Source: an uncultured Lachnospiraceae bacterium
GTDB lineage: Bacteria > Bacillota > Clostridia > Lachnospirales > Lachnospiraceae
NCBI GenBank assembly: GCA_945787485.1
Contig: CALZHV010000021.1
Coordinates: 1-17,393 of the forward strand
Length of the DNA: 17,393 bases
Reading direction: 5' to 3'
Positions 1 through 6,770 of this stretch are shown piece by piece; positions within the stretch are counted from its first letter, which is position 1; each line of letters starts with the position of its first letter. The position numbers and the translations under genes were made by a program. The notes below the pieces were generated by a model. That model made no database searches and had not been told where the DNA came from. It saw only the letters and a program-made list of their open reading frames with translations.

Positions 1-756
1 TTCCTCCATCCACTCCTCACCAATGGCACATCCTGCATATGGTGCAATATACTGTAATGGTGCAAGTTCACTGGCAGTTGAAGCAACAACTGTTGTATAC
101 TGCATAGCGCCATATTCTGTAAGAGTCTTAACGATATTAGCAACTGTAGAAGCCTTCTGACCGATGGCAACATAAATACAGTTAACACCCTGACCCTTTT
201 GATTTATTATTGTATCAATAGCTATCGCGGTCTTACCTGTCTGTCTGTCACCGATAATAAGCTCACGCTGTCCTCTTCCGATTGGAACCATGGCATCGAT
301 AGCCTTTATACCTGTCTGAAGAGGAGTATCAACTGATTTACGTGCGATAACACCTGATGCTACTCTCTCTATCTGTCTTGTCTTATTTGTCTCTATAGGA
401 CCCTTACCATCGATAGGCTGTCCTAATGCATTTACTACACGGCCAAGCATCGCGTCACCAACCGGCACTTCAACAACACGTCCGGTTGTTTTTACAATGT
501 CGCCCTCGTTGATATTCTTTGAATCACCGAGAAGTACGGCACCTACATTGTCTTCCTCAAGGTTAAGTACCATTCCGTATACTTCCCCAGGGAAGAGAAG
601 GAGCTCGCCCTGCATAGCATTTTCAAGACCATGAATACGTGCAATACCGTCGGCAACCTGAATTACTGTTCCTACATCTGAGGTTTCCAACTGAGTTTTA
701 TAATTTTTAATCTGTTCTTTAATAACCGAACTGATTTCCTCTGGTTTCAAATTCAT
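1..756 (-). CDS. atpA: F1Fo-ATP synthase subunit alpha, N-terminal 252 residues (truncated by window edge)
   Basis: Subunit alpha of the F1 head, which forms the alpha3beta3 hexamer and carries the non-catalytic nucleotide sites on the cytoplasmic side. The start at 756 has a GGAGAAAGAAGG ribosome binding site just upstream and gives the typical MNLKPEEIS N-terminus. The beta-barrel part is followed by the nucleotide-binding domain. The Walker A motif GDRQTGKT falls at residues 169-176, with its lysine at 175, the same number as in E. coli alpha. GVIARKSVDTPLQTGIKAID precedes it, as in the family. The C-terminal half lies beyond base 1. It follows atpH with a 29-bp gap in the operon. Identification is secure; only completeness is unknown. 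Confidence 0.97.
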   Translation of the reverse strand, partial: MNLKPEEISSVIKEQIKNYKTQLETSDVGTVIQVADGIARIHGLENAMQGELLLFPGEVYGMVLNLEEDNVGAVLLGDSKNINEGDIVKTTGRVVEVPVGDAMLGRVVNALGQPIDGKGPIETNKTRQIERVASGVIARKSVDTPLQTGIKAIDAMVPIGRGQRELIIGDRQTGKTAIAIDTIINQKGQGVNCIYVAIGQKASTVANIVKTLTEYGAMQYTTVVASTASELAPLQYIAPYAGCAIGEEWMEE

Positions 757-785
757 GGACGTAAAACACCTTCTTTCTCCTTAAA

Positions 786-1325
786 TTATGCTTTCGCAAG
801 CACTTTGGACATGGAATCGAGCTTAGTCTTTATACTGCTGTCTACGACTCTGTCCTCTATTCTAATTACAAGTCCTCCTATAAGACTCTTGTCAACCTTA
901 TATTCCGGCTCAAGAGTTTCATAGTCAGTTGTTTCTAATAATCTCTTTTCTATAGCAACCTTTTGTTCTTCTTTCAGTTCTATAGCACTTGTTATATAAA
1001 CAACACCTATTTTTTTCTCAAGCTTAACCTGCTTTATGAAAAAGTTCAAAACATCCGTTATATTCTGTGCATGATCTTTTTCAACCATCATCACTAAAAG
1101 ACCGGTAAGCTCATCCATAATACGACCGTCGAACGAACTTTTAACTACCTTTTTCTTATCTTCCTTATCGATGTGCGGATGGCAAAGCAGTTTTATCAAA
1201 TCACTGTTTTCATCTATGATTTGTAAAAGCTCTTTTGTCTGCTCATAAAGCTCATCTATTTTATTTTCTTCTACTGCCAACTCGAAGAGTGCATTTCCAT
1301 AGGTTGCATCTACTTGCTTAGCCAT
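786..1325 (-). CDS. atpH: F1Fo-ATP synthase subunit delta (OSCP family)
   Basis: Delta subunit, part of the peripheral stalk that ties the top of F1 to the b subunits. At 179 residues it has the normal family length. The N-terminal helical domain begins AKQVDATYGNALFELA. The C-terminal signature GGLVIRIEDRVVDSSIKTKL lies near residues 150-169. Its ATG lies inside the end of atpF, so the two genes overlap by 16 bp in different frames, which suggests translational coupling. A GGTGAT-type ribosome binding site sits within the atpF end. The order b, delta, alpha matches bacterial atp operons. Confidence 0.95.
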   Translation of the reverse strand: MAKQVDATYGNALFELAVEENKIDELYEQTKELLQIIDENSDLIKLLCHPHIDKEDKKKVVKSSFDGRIMDELTGLLVMMVEKDHAQNITDVLNFFIKQVKLEKKIGVVYITSAIELKEEQKVAIEKRLLETTDYETLEPEYKVDKSLIGGLVIRIEDRVVDSSIKTKLDSMSKVLAKA

Positions 1326-1882
1326 GTTTCATCACCCATTTCCTTTAAGGTTTCATCGATAAGTTCAGCCTGCTTTGCTTCATCAAGTGTTCCTTCAACA
1401 AACTTACCTGCCATTGCAGTTGCAACACCTATGATTTCCTGCTTAACTTCATCCTTAACCTTATTCTTTTCCAATTCAGCTTCCTGATTAGCTCTTGAAA
1501 TGATTCTGGCAGCCTCTTCCTTTGCATCAGCAACTATCATCTCTTCATTTTTGAGAGCTTTCTTTCTGGCTGCTGAAAGCATTTCACTCACCTCAGAGTC
1601 TGCATCTTTTATTTTTGCATCATACTCTTCCTTGAGTTTAGCCGCATCCTCTCTGTCCTTTTGGGCACTTGCAATATCATCTGCTATCTTATTTTGTCTG
1701 TCTTCGAGCATCTTTCTGACAGGATCTATCAGAAGAAATCCTACAAAGATAAATAAGAAAAATACTGCAAAGCCCTGAACAAGAATATCAAAAAGTAATT
1801 GAACATCCAGTCCAAAAATACGTCCTGCTTCCTCTGTGAGAAGTGCGACACTTGCATTACCAAACATGCTTAAACCTGTCAC
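1310..1882 (-). CDS. atpF: F1Fo-ATP synthase subunit b
   Basis: Subunit b, the membrane-anchored peripheral stalk. One transmembrane helix lies at about residues 28-52 (LLFDILVQGFAVFFLFIFVG), followed by the usual DPVRKMLEDRQNKI basic/charged junction and a long, highly charged helix rich in Ala, Glu and Lys that would form the right-handed coiled coil. At 190 residues it is slightly longer than the usual 155-175, because of an N-terminal extension (TGLSMFGNASVALLTEEAGRI). The start is a GTG at 1882, chosen because AAAGGAGG is 7 nt upstream. The internal ATG at 1867 would be 22 nt from that site. It overlaps atpH at its 3' end. Confidence 0.94.
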   Translation of the reverse strand: MTGLSMFGNASVALLTEEAGRIFGLDVQLLFDILVQGFAVFFLFIFVGFLLIDPVRKMLEDRQNKIADDIASAQKDREDAAKLKEEYDAKIKDADSEVSEMLSAARKKALKNEEMIVADAKEEAARIISRANQEAELEKNKVKDEVKQEIIGVATAMAGKFVEGTLDEAKQAELIDETLKEMGDETWLSK

Positions 1883-1889
1883 AATTCAT

Positions 1890-1897
1890 CCTCCTTT
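1890..1897 (-). promoter_or_regulatory. Ribosome binding site selecting the GTG start of atpF
   Basis: AAAGGAGG on the minus strand, 7 nt before GTG 1882. This optimal spacing favours the GTG over the downstream ATG at 1867. An ATG at 1889 also lies nearby but is in another frame. Confidence 0.75.
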
Positions 1898-1935
1898 ACG
1901 GTTTACTGCAGCTTATCTACAGCTATTCTTTATTC

Positions 1936-2193
1936 TTACTTACCGAAAGGCTTTACGAACATAAGCAACAATGCAACAACGAGTCCGTAAAGACCTGTTG
2001 TCTCTGCAACTGCCTGTCCAAGAAGCATTGTTGACATGATTGTACCTCTTGCACCCGGATTACGTCCTACTGCTGAAGCACCGTAACCTGCAGCGATACC
2101 CTGACCAATACCTGAACCAATACCTGAACAAACCGCAATACCTGCACCGATTGCAGATGCTGCACCAATTAATCCTTCAATATTAATATCCAT
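1936..2193 (-). CDS. atpE: F1Fo-ATP synthase subunit c (Na+-type ion-binding motif)
   Basis: Subunit c, the rotor-ring hairpin that carries the coupling ion across the membrane. It has 85 residues and two helices, the first Gly/Ala-rich (IGAGIAVCSGIGSGIGQGIAAG), joined by a polar loop RNPGA at 44-48. The second helix carries the essential carboxylate Glu64 in AVAETTGLYG. Residues Gln31, Val62, Glu64, Thr65 and Tyr69 line up with the sodium ligands and supporting residues of the Ilyobacter c ring (Gln32, Val63, Glu65, Ser66, Tyr70), so Na+ coupling is inferred. A strong GGAGG ribosome binding site precedes the ATG, fitting the high expression needed for a multi-copy subunit. Confidence 0.96.
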   Translation of the reverse strand: MDINIEGLIGAASAIGAGIAVCSGIGSGIGQGIAAGYGASAVGRNPGARGTIMSTMLLGQAVAETTGLYGLVVALLLMFVKPFGK

Positions 2194-2214
2194 TTTAAAT
2201 TCCTCCGTTATAAT

Positions 2215-2955
2215 TTATTTGCCGTCTCTCTTGTCTGAGACGAATACCATAGTCAACATACAGAATACATAAGCCTGAATTGCTCCTGAGAACAAATCGA
2301 AGTACACATGTAATGCTGACGGAATACCAAATTTAGTCCAAAGTGGCATAAGACCGTAATAAAGAGCCATCATAACCGTACCTGCAATTACGTTACCAAA
2401 CAAACGAAGTGACAGCGAAACCGGTGTGGCAAATTCACTGATAACATTGATTGGGAAAAAGATAAAAACAGGTTGAAACAAATCCTTTATCATTCCCAGC
2501 TTCTTATATCTTATCGCAGCATATTGAATCATCACAAATGTTATGAGTGCAATACAAAGGGTTGTACCATAATCAGCCGTCGGCGGTCTAAGTCCGAACA
2601 AACCTGAAATATTTGATAAAAATACAAATAAAAACAAGGTACCGATATAATTGATATATTTCTTACCGGGTTTACTACCCATTGTACTGTCCACGAAGCT
2701 TATCAAAAGCCCTATGACCATTTCCACGCCTGTTGCAAACAAGCTTGGCTTGGCACTCTTTTTTAATACGCTTGCCCGAGCTGCAAGTGTGAGAATCATA
2801 ATAACTGCAACTATAATAAGAGTACAAACATGGGTGGTGGTAATATATACCGTATTGCCAAAGAAATTGATTGGAAAAAGCTCTTTGATGTAGAAATCCG
2901 GTTGCTTTTCCTCGAATAAAATCGCATCAATTCCCAAGGCGAAGCCATTTTGCAT
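2215..2955 (-). CDS. atpB: F1Fo-ATP synthase subunit a
   Basis: Subunit a, the membrane stator that forms the two half-channels for the coupling ion. With the start at 2955 it has 246 residues and five to six hydrophobic helices. The conserved stator arginine lies in SLSLRLFGNVIAG, preceded by NVISEFATPV. The C-terminal helix contains the family Gln in GAIQAYVFCMLTMVF. A longer reading from an ATG at 2988 is possible, but AAGGAGGG lies 7 nt before the ATG at 2955 and the extra residues (RQKSKKEGEL) simply read through that ribosome binding site. It is followed by atpE after 21 bp. Confidence 0.95.
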   Translation of the reverse strand: MQNGFALGIDAILFEEKQPDFYIKELFPINFFGNTVYITTTHVCTLIIVAVIMILTLAARASVLKKSAKPSLFATGVEMVIGLLISFVDSTMGSKPGKKYINYIGTLFLFVFLSNISGLFGLRPPTADYGTTLCIALITFVMIQYAAIRYKKLGMIKDLFQPVFIFFPINVISEFATPVSLSLRLFGNVIAGTVMMALYYGLMPLWTKFGIPSALHVYFDLFSGAIQAYVFCMLTMVFVSDKRDGK

Positions 2956-2962
2956 AAGTTCA

Positions 2963-2970
2963 CCCTCCTT
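2963..2970 (-). promoter_or_regulatory. Ribosome binding site deciding the atpB start
   Basis: AAGGAGGG on the minus strand, 7 nt ahead of ATG 2955. It lies inside the extended frame that begins at 2988, which makes the 2955 start much more likely. Confidence 0.8.
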
Positions 2971-3009
2971 TTTAGATTTTTGTCGCATTAATAATCAATG
3001 CTATTTATT

Positions 3010-3417
3010 TTAAGAATGATTTTCATTCTCATTATCTGCCTGTTCTTTGAAAATATATTTTCGAATAAACGGATTTATTAAAGCTGAAACCTTAACTCCC
3101 AAAAGTCCAACCGTAACACCGACAAAAGATGCCCAGCTTATCTTTATTGCTATTGCCATGAGTGCCGCTGCACCTGCCAATCTCAATATCGAATGAAGTG
3201 TCACATATCCTTTTGCTTTATCAGGCTCTCTTAAAAGTGCTTTGTCCAACGTGTCGTACATGTTAAACAAAACCAGACATGCCGCACCAATGCCAACAAC
3301 AAGGGAAATTGCAAATATCCATGCAGGTCGTACAAAAATGAGACCTATTACCATAAATACAAGTCCGTATATTGCCAAGCCGACATACAATTGTTTTAAT
3401 ACATTTTTTGCTTCCAT
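3010..3417 (-). CDS. atpI: ATP synthase subunit I-like membrane protein
   Basis: A 135-residue, four-helix membrane protein directly upstream of atpB. Hydrophobic segments lie at about residues 9-28, 33-51, 80-96 and 99-118, with a charged loop (DKALLREPDKAKG) between helices 2 and 3. Size, topology and position fit the AtpI/UncI family, which is associated with c-ring assembly or with ion supply to the ATP synthase. No catalytic motif is visible and the family is poorly conserved, so the call rests largely on context. The ribosome binding site is weak (nearest purine run about 18 nt upstream). The gene begins 8 bp after the atpZ-like stop, which suggests coupled translation. Confidence 0.8.
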   Translation of the reverse strand: MEAKNVLKQLYVGLAIYGLVFMVIGLIFVRPAWIFAISLVVGIGAACLVLFNMYDTLDKALLREPDKAKGYVTLHSILRLAGAAALMAIAIKISWASFVGVTVGLLGVKVSALINPFIRKYIFKEQADNENENHS

Positions 3418-3425
3418 GATTTATT

Positions 3426-3785
3426 TTACGGTGCATCCTTTTCGTCCGGTAATTTTAATTCATCGTAATCAGATGATACTAATTCTGAGTCCCTGCTCAA
3501 AGGTTTCCTCTGTTCCCCGAGTATTTTGTAATACTCGTCATCCGGATTTTCAAAAGAAACAAATTTTTTGATGAGTATATATGCAGAGCGAAACGATGCT
3601 AGAACTCCCAATACAATAAAGAAAATCATCAAATTGACATGAAACCATTTATCAATCAGAAATGCGATGCCGATGCACATAAAAATTGTGCATATAACAG
3701 TAAATCCAACCTGGAAAATAAGATAAATCATTTTCACTATCTGATTGGTTGCATTATTATTATCTTTATCCGGTTTCCGACTCAT
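3426..3785 (-). CDS. AtpZ/AtpI-family putative F1Fo-ATPase accessory protein
   Basis: A 119-residue protein with two predicted transmembrane helices, at about residues 22-44 (LIFQVGFTVICTIFMCIGIAF) and 51-73. Between them is LIDKWFHVN, resembling the G-x-x-x-D-x-x-F pattern of the AtpZ/AtpI family. The tail is acidic and charged (residues 80-119). It is the first gene of the atp operon and sits about 30 nt behind the promoter start region. Family members are proposed to act with AtpI in Mg2+/Ca2+ handling or c-ring assembly; the role here is inferred from position. Translation initiation looks weak: only a GTGGGGC stretch precedes the ATG. Confidence 0.75.
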   Translation of the reverse strand: MSRKPDKDNNNATNQIVKMIYLIFQVGFTVICTIFMCIGIAFLIDKWFHVNLMIFFIVLGVLASFRSAYILIKKFVSFENPDDEYYKILGEQRKPLSRDSELVSSDYDELKLPDEKDAP

Positions 3786-3822
3786 AAGTATAATGCCCCA
3801 CTCTCATTTACACATAAATGTA

Positions 3823-3851
3823 ATTATATATTATTTCTTATTTGATTTCAA
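3823..3851 (-). promoter_or_regulatory. Sigma-A type promoter of the ATP synthase operon
   Basis: On the minus strand, a -35 TTGAAA (3846-3851) and a -10 TATAAT (3823-3828) are separated by exactly 17 nt in an AT-rich spacer. The predicted start is about 30 nt before the first gene's ATG at 3785. It is the best match to a vegetative promoter in this gap. Confidence 0.8.
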
Positions 3852-3869
3852 CAAAATATACCATATTTT

Positions 3870-3895
3870 AGGTAGTTTTTAGGTAGTTTCAGGTA
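3870..3895. repeat. Three phased AGGTA direct repeats upstream of the atp promoter
   Basis: AGGTA occurs at 3870, 3881 and 3891 on the plus strand. The first two copies share a longer unit, AGGTAGTTT, and the third is AGGTAACT. Spacing of 11 and 10 bp puts all three on one face of the helix. They end about 20 bp upstream of the -35 of the atp promoter, where an activator or repressor could bind. The binder is unknown. Confidence 0.5.
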
Positions 3896-3913
3896 ACTCT
3901 TAAAACTACAAAT

Positions 3914-3926
3914 CATAATTATTATG
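3914..3926. other. Small dyad in the epimerase-atp gap
   Basis: CATAAT-T-ATTATG, a perfect 6-bp inverted repeat downstream of the epimerase stop. It has no GC core and no U-tract, so it is at most a weak terminator for that gene. No better terminator is visible between 3896 and 3943. Confidence 0.25.
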
Positions 3927-3943
3927 TTCTGTTTTAAAATAAA

Positions 3944-4999
3944 TTATTTGTTTTCATTTTTTATAATTGCCAAAGTGTTTTCAATACCTTCTTCGATTGT
4001 GTAATTAAGTCTCCATCCGAGGCTTTTAAGCTTACTGCCGTCAAGCCTTGCCTTTGTCGCTTTACTAAAGCCCTGCTGTTCAACAGCATCAGGCAGGTCA
4101 AATACTACTTTAGTTCCGGCTTTTTCAGCTATTATTCCTGCCAATTTTTTTAAGGTTATATCTCCCGCTTCGTCTGCTATGTTGTATGCTTCTTTTGTTT
4201 CTCCCAAAAGCATAACGTAAACAAGTCCCGCAACAGCATCCGCCACATATGTGTATGAATAATATTGATTACCTTCACTTTTAAGCACAATATCTTCTTT
4301 TGCCAATGCATTTTTCAAAAATTGTGACAATGCTTTTGAATCATCAAGCTTCATTGTCGGACCAAAGCTTCTTGTAAATCTTGCTATCACAACATCTAAG
4401 TTTTTCTCTTTTATATACGCCTGACACAAGGCTTCGCCACAACGCTTACTTTCCGGATATCCCGCTCTTAACGTATTGCAGTCGATATAACCGAGATATG
4501 ACTCATCAAAAAGCTCTGTGTCGCCTCTGTTTTCTCCATAAATTTCATTGCTTGAAGCAAATACACATCTTGCATTTTCAAAGGTTGAAGCAAATTCAAG
4601 CATGTTCATTGTTCCTATAACATTTGTAGTAATTGTCTTTACAGGCTCTGTCGCATACGCTATCGGATGCGTATTGCTCGCAAGGTGTAAAACATAATCC
4701 ACCTTTTTATTGCAGCTTATGCTGTTTATTATATCCTGAGAAATATATTCTATTTTGCCACTGTCATCATATACATCAAACCTCTTACGTGCAGACTTTT
4801 CGTCTCTGCAAATAATTATAATATTGCAATTTATTTCCTTCGCATTATTTTTTGCCATAATAACATCCACAAAAAAACTGCCAATCAATCCCGTAGCACC
4901 GCTTAGCATAACCGTCTTTTCGTCAAGCTTATCCCATGGAACGGGAAGTTTTGCAACGTAATTTATGTCATTTTTATAAATATGATTATCGATATACAT
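3944..4999 (-). CDS. NAD-dependent epimerase/dehydratase (extended SDR, nucleotide-sugar type)
   Basis: Extended short-chain dehydrogenase of 351 residues, probably acting on a nucleotide-activated sugar in the cytoplasm. The Rossmann motif GATGLIG is at residues 34-40. HLAS (105-108) follows the fourth strand, the catalytic Ser is in FASSNEIYG (about 149-150), and the YPESK catalytic pair is Tyr181 and Lys185. RSFGP (210-214) and the following region resemble UDP-glucuronate decarboxylases and dTDP-glucose 4,6-dehydratases; the exact substrate cannot be read from sequence. About 28 residues precede the Rossmann fold, an unusually long lead. The start has GGAGG 7 nt upstream. It is a single-gene unit with its own promoter, divergent from Sua5 and ending 158 bp before the atp operon. 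Confidence 0.85.
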   Translation of the reverse strand: MYIDNHIYKNDINYVAKLPVPWDKLDEKTVMLSGATGLIGSFFVDVIMAKNNAKEINCNIIIICRDEKSARKRFDVYDDSGKIEYISQDIINSISCNKKVDYVLHLASNTHPIAYATEPVKTITTNVIGTMNMLEFASTFENARCVFASSNEIYGENRGDTELFDESYLGYIDCNTLRAGYPESKRCGEALCQAYIKEKNLDVVIARFTRSFGPTMKLDDSKALSQFLKNALAKEDIVLKSEGNQYYSYTYVADAVAGLVYVMLLGETKEAYNIADEAGDITLKKLAGIIAEKAGTKVVFDLPDAVEQQGFSKATKARLDGSKLKSLGWRLNYTIEEGIENTLAIIKNENK

Positions 5000-5017
5000 A
5001 ATAAATCCTCCGTTAAA

Positions 5018-5077
5018 ACATTATACAACAGCAGTGCTTTGTTGTCACGATTACTGTTGTGCCACATTATATAATGT
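5018..5077. repeat. Nested inverted repeats over the divergent epimerase/Sua5 promoter region
   Basis: ACAACAG (5025-5031) is the reverse complement of CTGTTGT (5054-5060). The outer flanks repeat the pattern: ACATTATA (5018-5025) and TATAATGT (5070-5077), with 9 extra bases in the right arm. The right arm itself contains a perfect 14-bp palindrome, ACATTATATAATGT (5064-5077). The elements surround the epimerase -35/-10, as an operator would. This is seen in sequence; the regulatory role is inferred. Confidence 0.4.
5020..5048 (-). promoter_or_regulatory. Promoter of the epimerase gene
   Basis: Minus-strand -35 GTGACA (5043-5048) and -10 TATAAT (5020-5025) with a 17-nt spacer. The predicted transcript starts about 12-15 nt upstream of the ribosome binding site of the epimerase. 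The -35 is flanked by the inverted repeat ACAACAG/CTGTTGT. Confidence 0.65.
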
Positions 5078-5093
5078 TTGTCCAAGAAAGCTA

Positions 5094-5122
5094 TTGCATT
5101 TATTTTTTCTATGTTTTACAAT
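5094..5122 (+). promoter_or_regulatory. Promoter of Sua5-rpiB
   Basis: Plus-strand -35 TTGCAT (5094-5099) and -10 TACAAT (5117-5122) with a 17-nt spacer, placing the start about 30 nt upstream of the Sua5 coding start. Matches are good but not perfect. Confidence 0.55.
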
Positions 5123-5163
5123 CTAAAATGGTTTTTTACAATAATTAAAGAAGGAAAATGGCA

Positions 5164-6210
5164 ATGAAAACCATATTTAAATCCGGAGAAAACGCTGATG
5201 CAATAAAACAGGCAGCAGCTATTCTTCAAAACGGCGGCTTGGTCGCATTTCCAACTGAAACTGTATATGGTCTTGGTGCCGACGCATTGAATGCTGAGGC
5301 TGCTGCTAAAATATATGCTGCCAAAGGGCGTCCGAGTGACAATCCACTTATTGTTCATATTGCGGATAAAAATGCAGTATATGAGCTTGCATACAATGTA
5401 TCCGAAAAGGCAGTTATGCTCATGGAAGCCTTTTGGCCGGGTCCGCTTACAATAATACTTCCCAAAAAGAATATTGTTCCGTATGGCACAACGGGCGGGC
5501 TTAATACAGTTGCAATACGCATGCCCTCACATCCGGTTGCACTAAGCCTTATAAAAGAAAGCGGTGTTTATATTGCCGCTCCGAGTGCAAATACTTCCGG
5601 CAGGCCATCGCCTACTAATGCAGAGCATGTTAAGGAAGATATGGACGGACGCATCGACATGATTATTGACGGAGGTGCTGTAGGTATCGGAATAGAATCC
5701 ACTATTGTCGATATGACAGGTGAAATACCTACTATTCTAAGGCCCGGCTTTGTAACAAAAAAAATGCTTGAAGATATTGTAGGTCCGGTGACAACAGATA
5801 AGGCAATTGTTTGTCCGGATGCTGCTTATAAGCCAAAGGCACCCGGTATGAAATATACACATTATGCTCCGAAGGGCGAGCTTACCATAGTCGAAAGCAT
5901 TACAAACGATAACACGGCTGTAATAGACAAAATAAACAGCCTTGTCAAAGAAAAAACAAATGCCGGTCACAACGTAGCCATTATTTCTTCCGAAGAAAAT
6001 TCCGGAAAATACAATTGCAAAAATATTTTTATAGCCGGCTCCGTTTCAAAAGACGAAACCGTTGCAGCCAGAATATACGGCATATTACGTCAATGTGACG
6101 ACATATCCGCTGATTTTATATTCAGCGAAGCCTTTGACAAAGGTGCACTTGGAAGTGCTATAATGAACAGGCTTTTGAAAGCGGCGGGACAACGCATAAT
6201 AAATGTTTAA
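5164..6210 (+). CDS. L-threonylcarbamoyladenylate synthase, Sua5 type
   Basis: Makes threonylcarbamoyl-AMP from threonine, bicarbonate and ATP, the first step of the universal t6A37 modification of ANN-decoding tRNAs. The YrdC fold spans residues ~8-200, with GGLVAFPTETVYGLGADA near the N-terminus, the AKGRPSDNPL stretch holding the K-x-R-type binding residues, and APSANTSGRPSPT. A second C-terminal Sua5 domain (about 230-348) ends in the characteristic AAGQRIINV. Total length of 348 residues fits Sua5 rather than the short TsaC. ATG 5164 is preferred because the AAGAAGG ribosome binding site is 9 nt away; ATG 5158 (two residues longer) is only 3 nt away. rpiB follows after 36 bp, probably on the same transcript. 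Confidence 0.93.
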   Translation: MKTIFKSGENADAIKQAAAILQNGGLVAFPTETVYGLGADALNAEAAAKIYAAKGRPSDNPLIVHIADKNAVYELAYNVSEKAVMLMEAFWPGPLTIILPKKNIVPYGTTGGLNTVAIRMPSHPVALSLIKESGVYIAAPSANTSGRPSPTNAEHVKEDMDGRIDMIIDGGAVGIGIESTIVDMTGEIPTILRPGFVTKKMLEDIVGPVTTDKAIVCPDAAYKPKAPGMKYTHYAPKGELTIVESITNDNTAVIDKINSLVKEKTNAGHNVAIISSEENSGKYNCKNIFIAGSVSKDETVAARIYGILRQCDDISADFIFSEAFDKGALGSAIMNRLLKAAGQRIINV

Positions 6211-6234
6211 TATGAAATAATGATAAATAAAAAT

Positions 6235-6240
6235 AAGGAG
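6235..6240 (+). promoter_or_regulatory. Ribosome binding site deciding the rpiB start
   Basis: AAGGAG 6 nt before ATG 6247. An in-frame upstream ATG at 6220 would translate through this site and add nine residues (MINKNKEKI) that have no place in the family N-terminus. Confidence 0.8.
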
Positions 6241-6246
6241 AAAATT

Positions 6247-6672
6247 ATGATAGCAATAGGTTCAGATCACGGTGGTTATGATTTAAAGCTTGAGGTTATT
6301 GAACATCTTAAGCAAAGAGGTTTTGAAGTTAAAGATTACGGCTGCGACAGCAAAGCTTCCTGCGACTATCCTGTATATGGTAAAGCAGTTGCCGAAGCAG
6401 TTGCAAATAAAGAATGTGAGCTTGGTATTCTTATCTGCGGAACAGGCATCGGAATGTCAATGGCGGCGAACAAGGTTGACGGAATAAGAGCTGCACTTTG
6501 TGCTGATTGCTTCTCTGCAAAAGCTACGAAGGAGCACAATAATGCAAATGTACTTTGTATGGGTGCAAGGACAATAGGTCCCGGACTTGCTCTTATGATT
6601 GTTGACGCATTTGTTGATACTCCATTTTCAAATGACGAAAGGCACATCAGAAGAATCAATATGTATTCATAG
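6247..6672 (+). CDS. rpiB: Ribose-5-phosphate isomerase B
   Basis: Interconverts ribose 5-phosphate and ribulose 5-phosphate in the non-oxidative pentose phosphate pathway. It has 141 residues, typical of the RpiB/LacAB family. It begins MIAIGSDHGGY with the Asp-His of the phosphate/sugar site (7-8). The catalytic cysteine is Cys64 in ICGTGIGMS, followed by AANKVDGIRAAL and HNNANVLCMGARTIG (binding-site Asn residues). Paralogues such as LacA/LacB or allose-phosphate isomerases are possible, but there are no sugar-utilisation genes nearby. The neighbouring Sua5 gene recalls the Firmicute ywlC-rpiB locus upstream of atp genes. A terminator follows directly. Confidence 0.93.
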   Translation: MIAIGSDHGGYDLKLEVIEHLKQRGFEVKDYGCDSKASCDYPVYGKAVAEAVANKECELGILICGTGIGMSMAANKVDGIRAALCADCFSAKATKEHNNANVLCMGARTIGPGLALMIVDAFVDTPFSNDERHIRRINMYS

Positions 6673-6679
6673 ACATTTT

Positions 6680-6710
6680 AAGTCCGCTTATTTATATAGA
6701 CGGACTTTTT
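6680..6710 (+). terminator. Rho-independent terminator after rpiB
   Basis: Stem AAGTCCG (6680-6686) pairs with CGGACTT (6701-6707) around a 14-nt loop and ends in a T-run. It lies 8 bp after the rpiB stop and just ahead of the next promoter. Confidence 0.8.
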
Positions 6711-6712
6711 CA

Positions 6713-6742
6713 TTGATTTAATCCACGTCTTTTACATATAAT
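6713..6742 (+). promoter_or_regulatory. Promoter of the topoisomerase parE-parC unit
   Basis: -35 TTGATT (6713-6718) and -10 TATAAT (6737-6742) with an 18-nt spacer, right after the rpiB terminator and about 28 nt upstream of the gene start. Confidence 0.65.
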
Positions 6743-6770
6743 GACGCGGACAATTGGAGGGAAATAACAA

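Noticed and set aside
5042..5075. TTGTCA and TATAAT on the plus strand as a second Sua5 promoter
   Set aside because: The spacing is 22 nt, too long for a vegetative promoter; the TATAAT is part of the palindrome. The pair at 5094-5122 has correct spacing.
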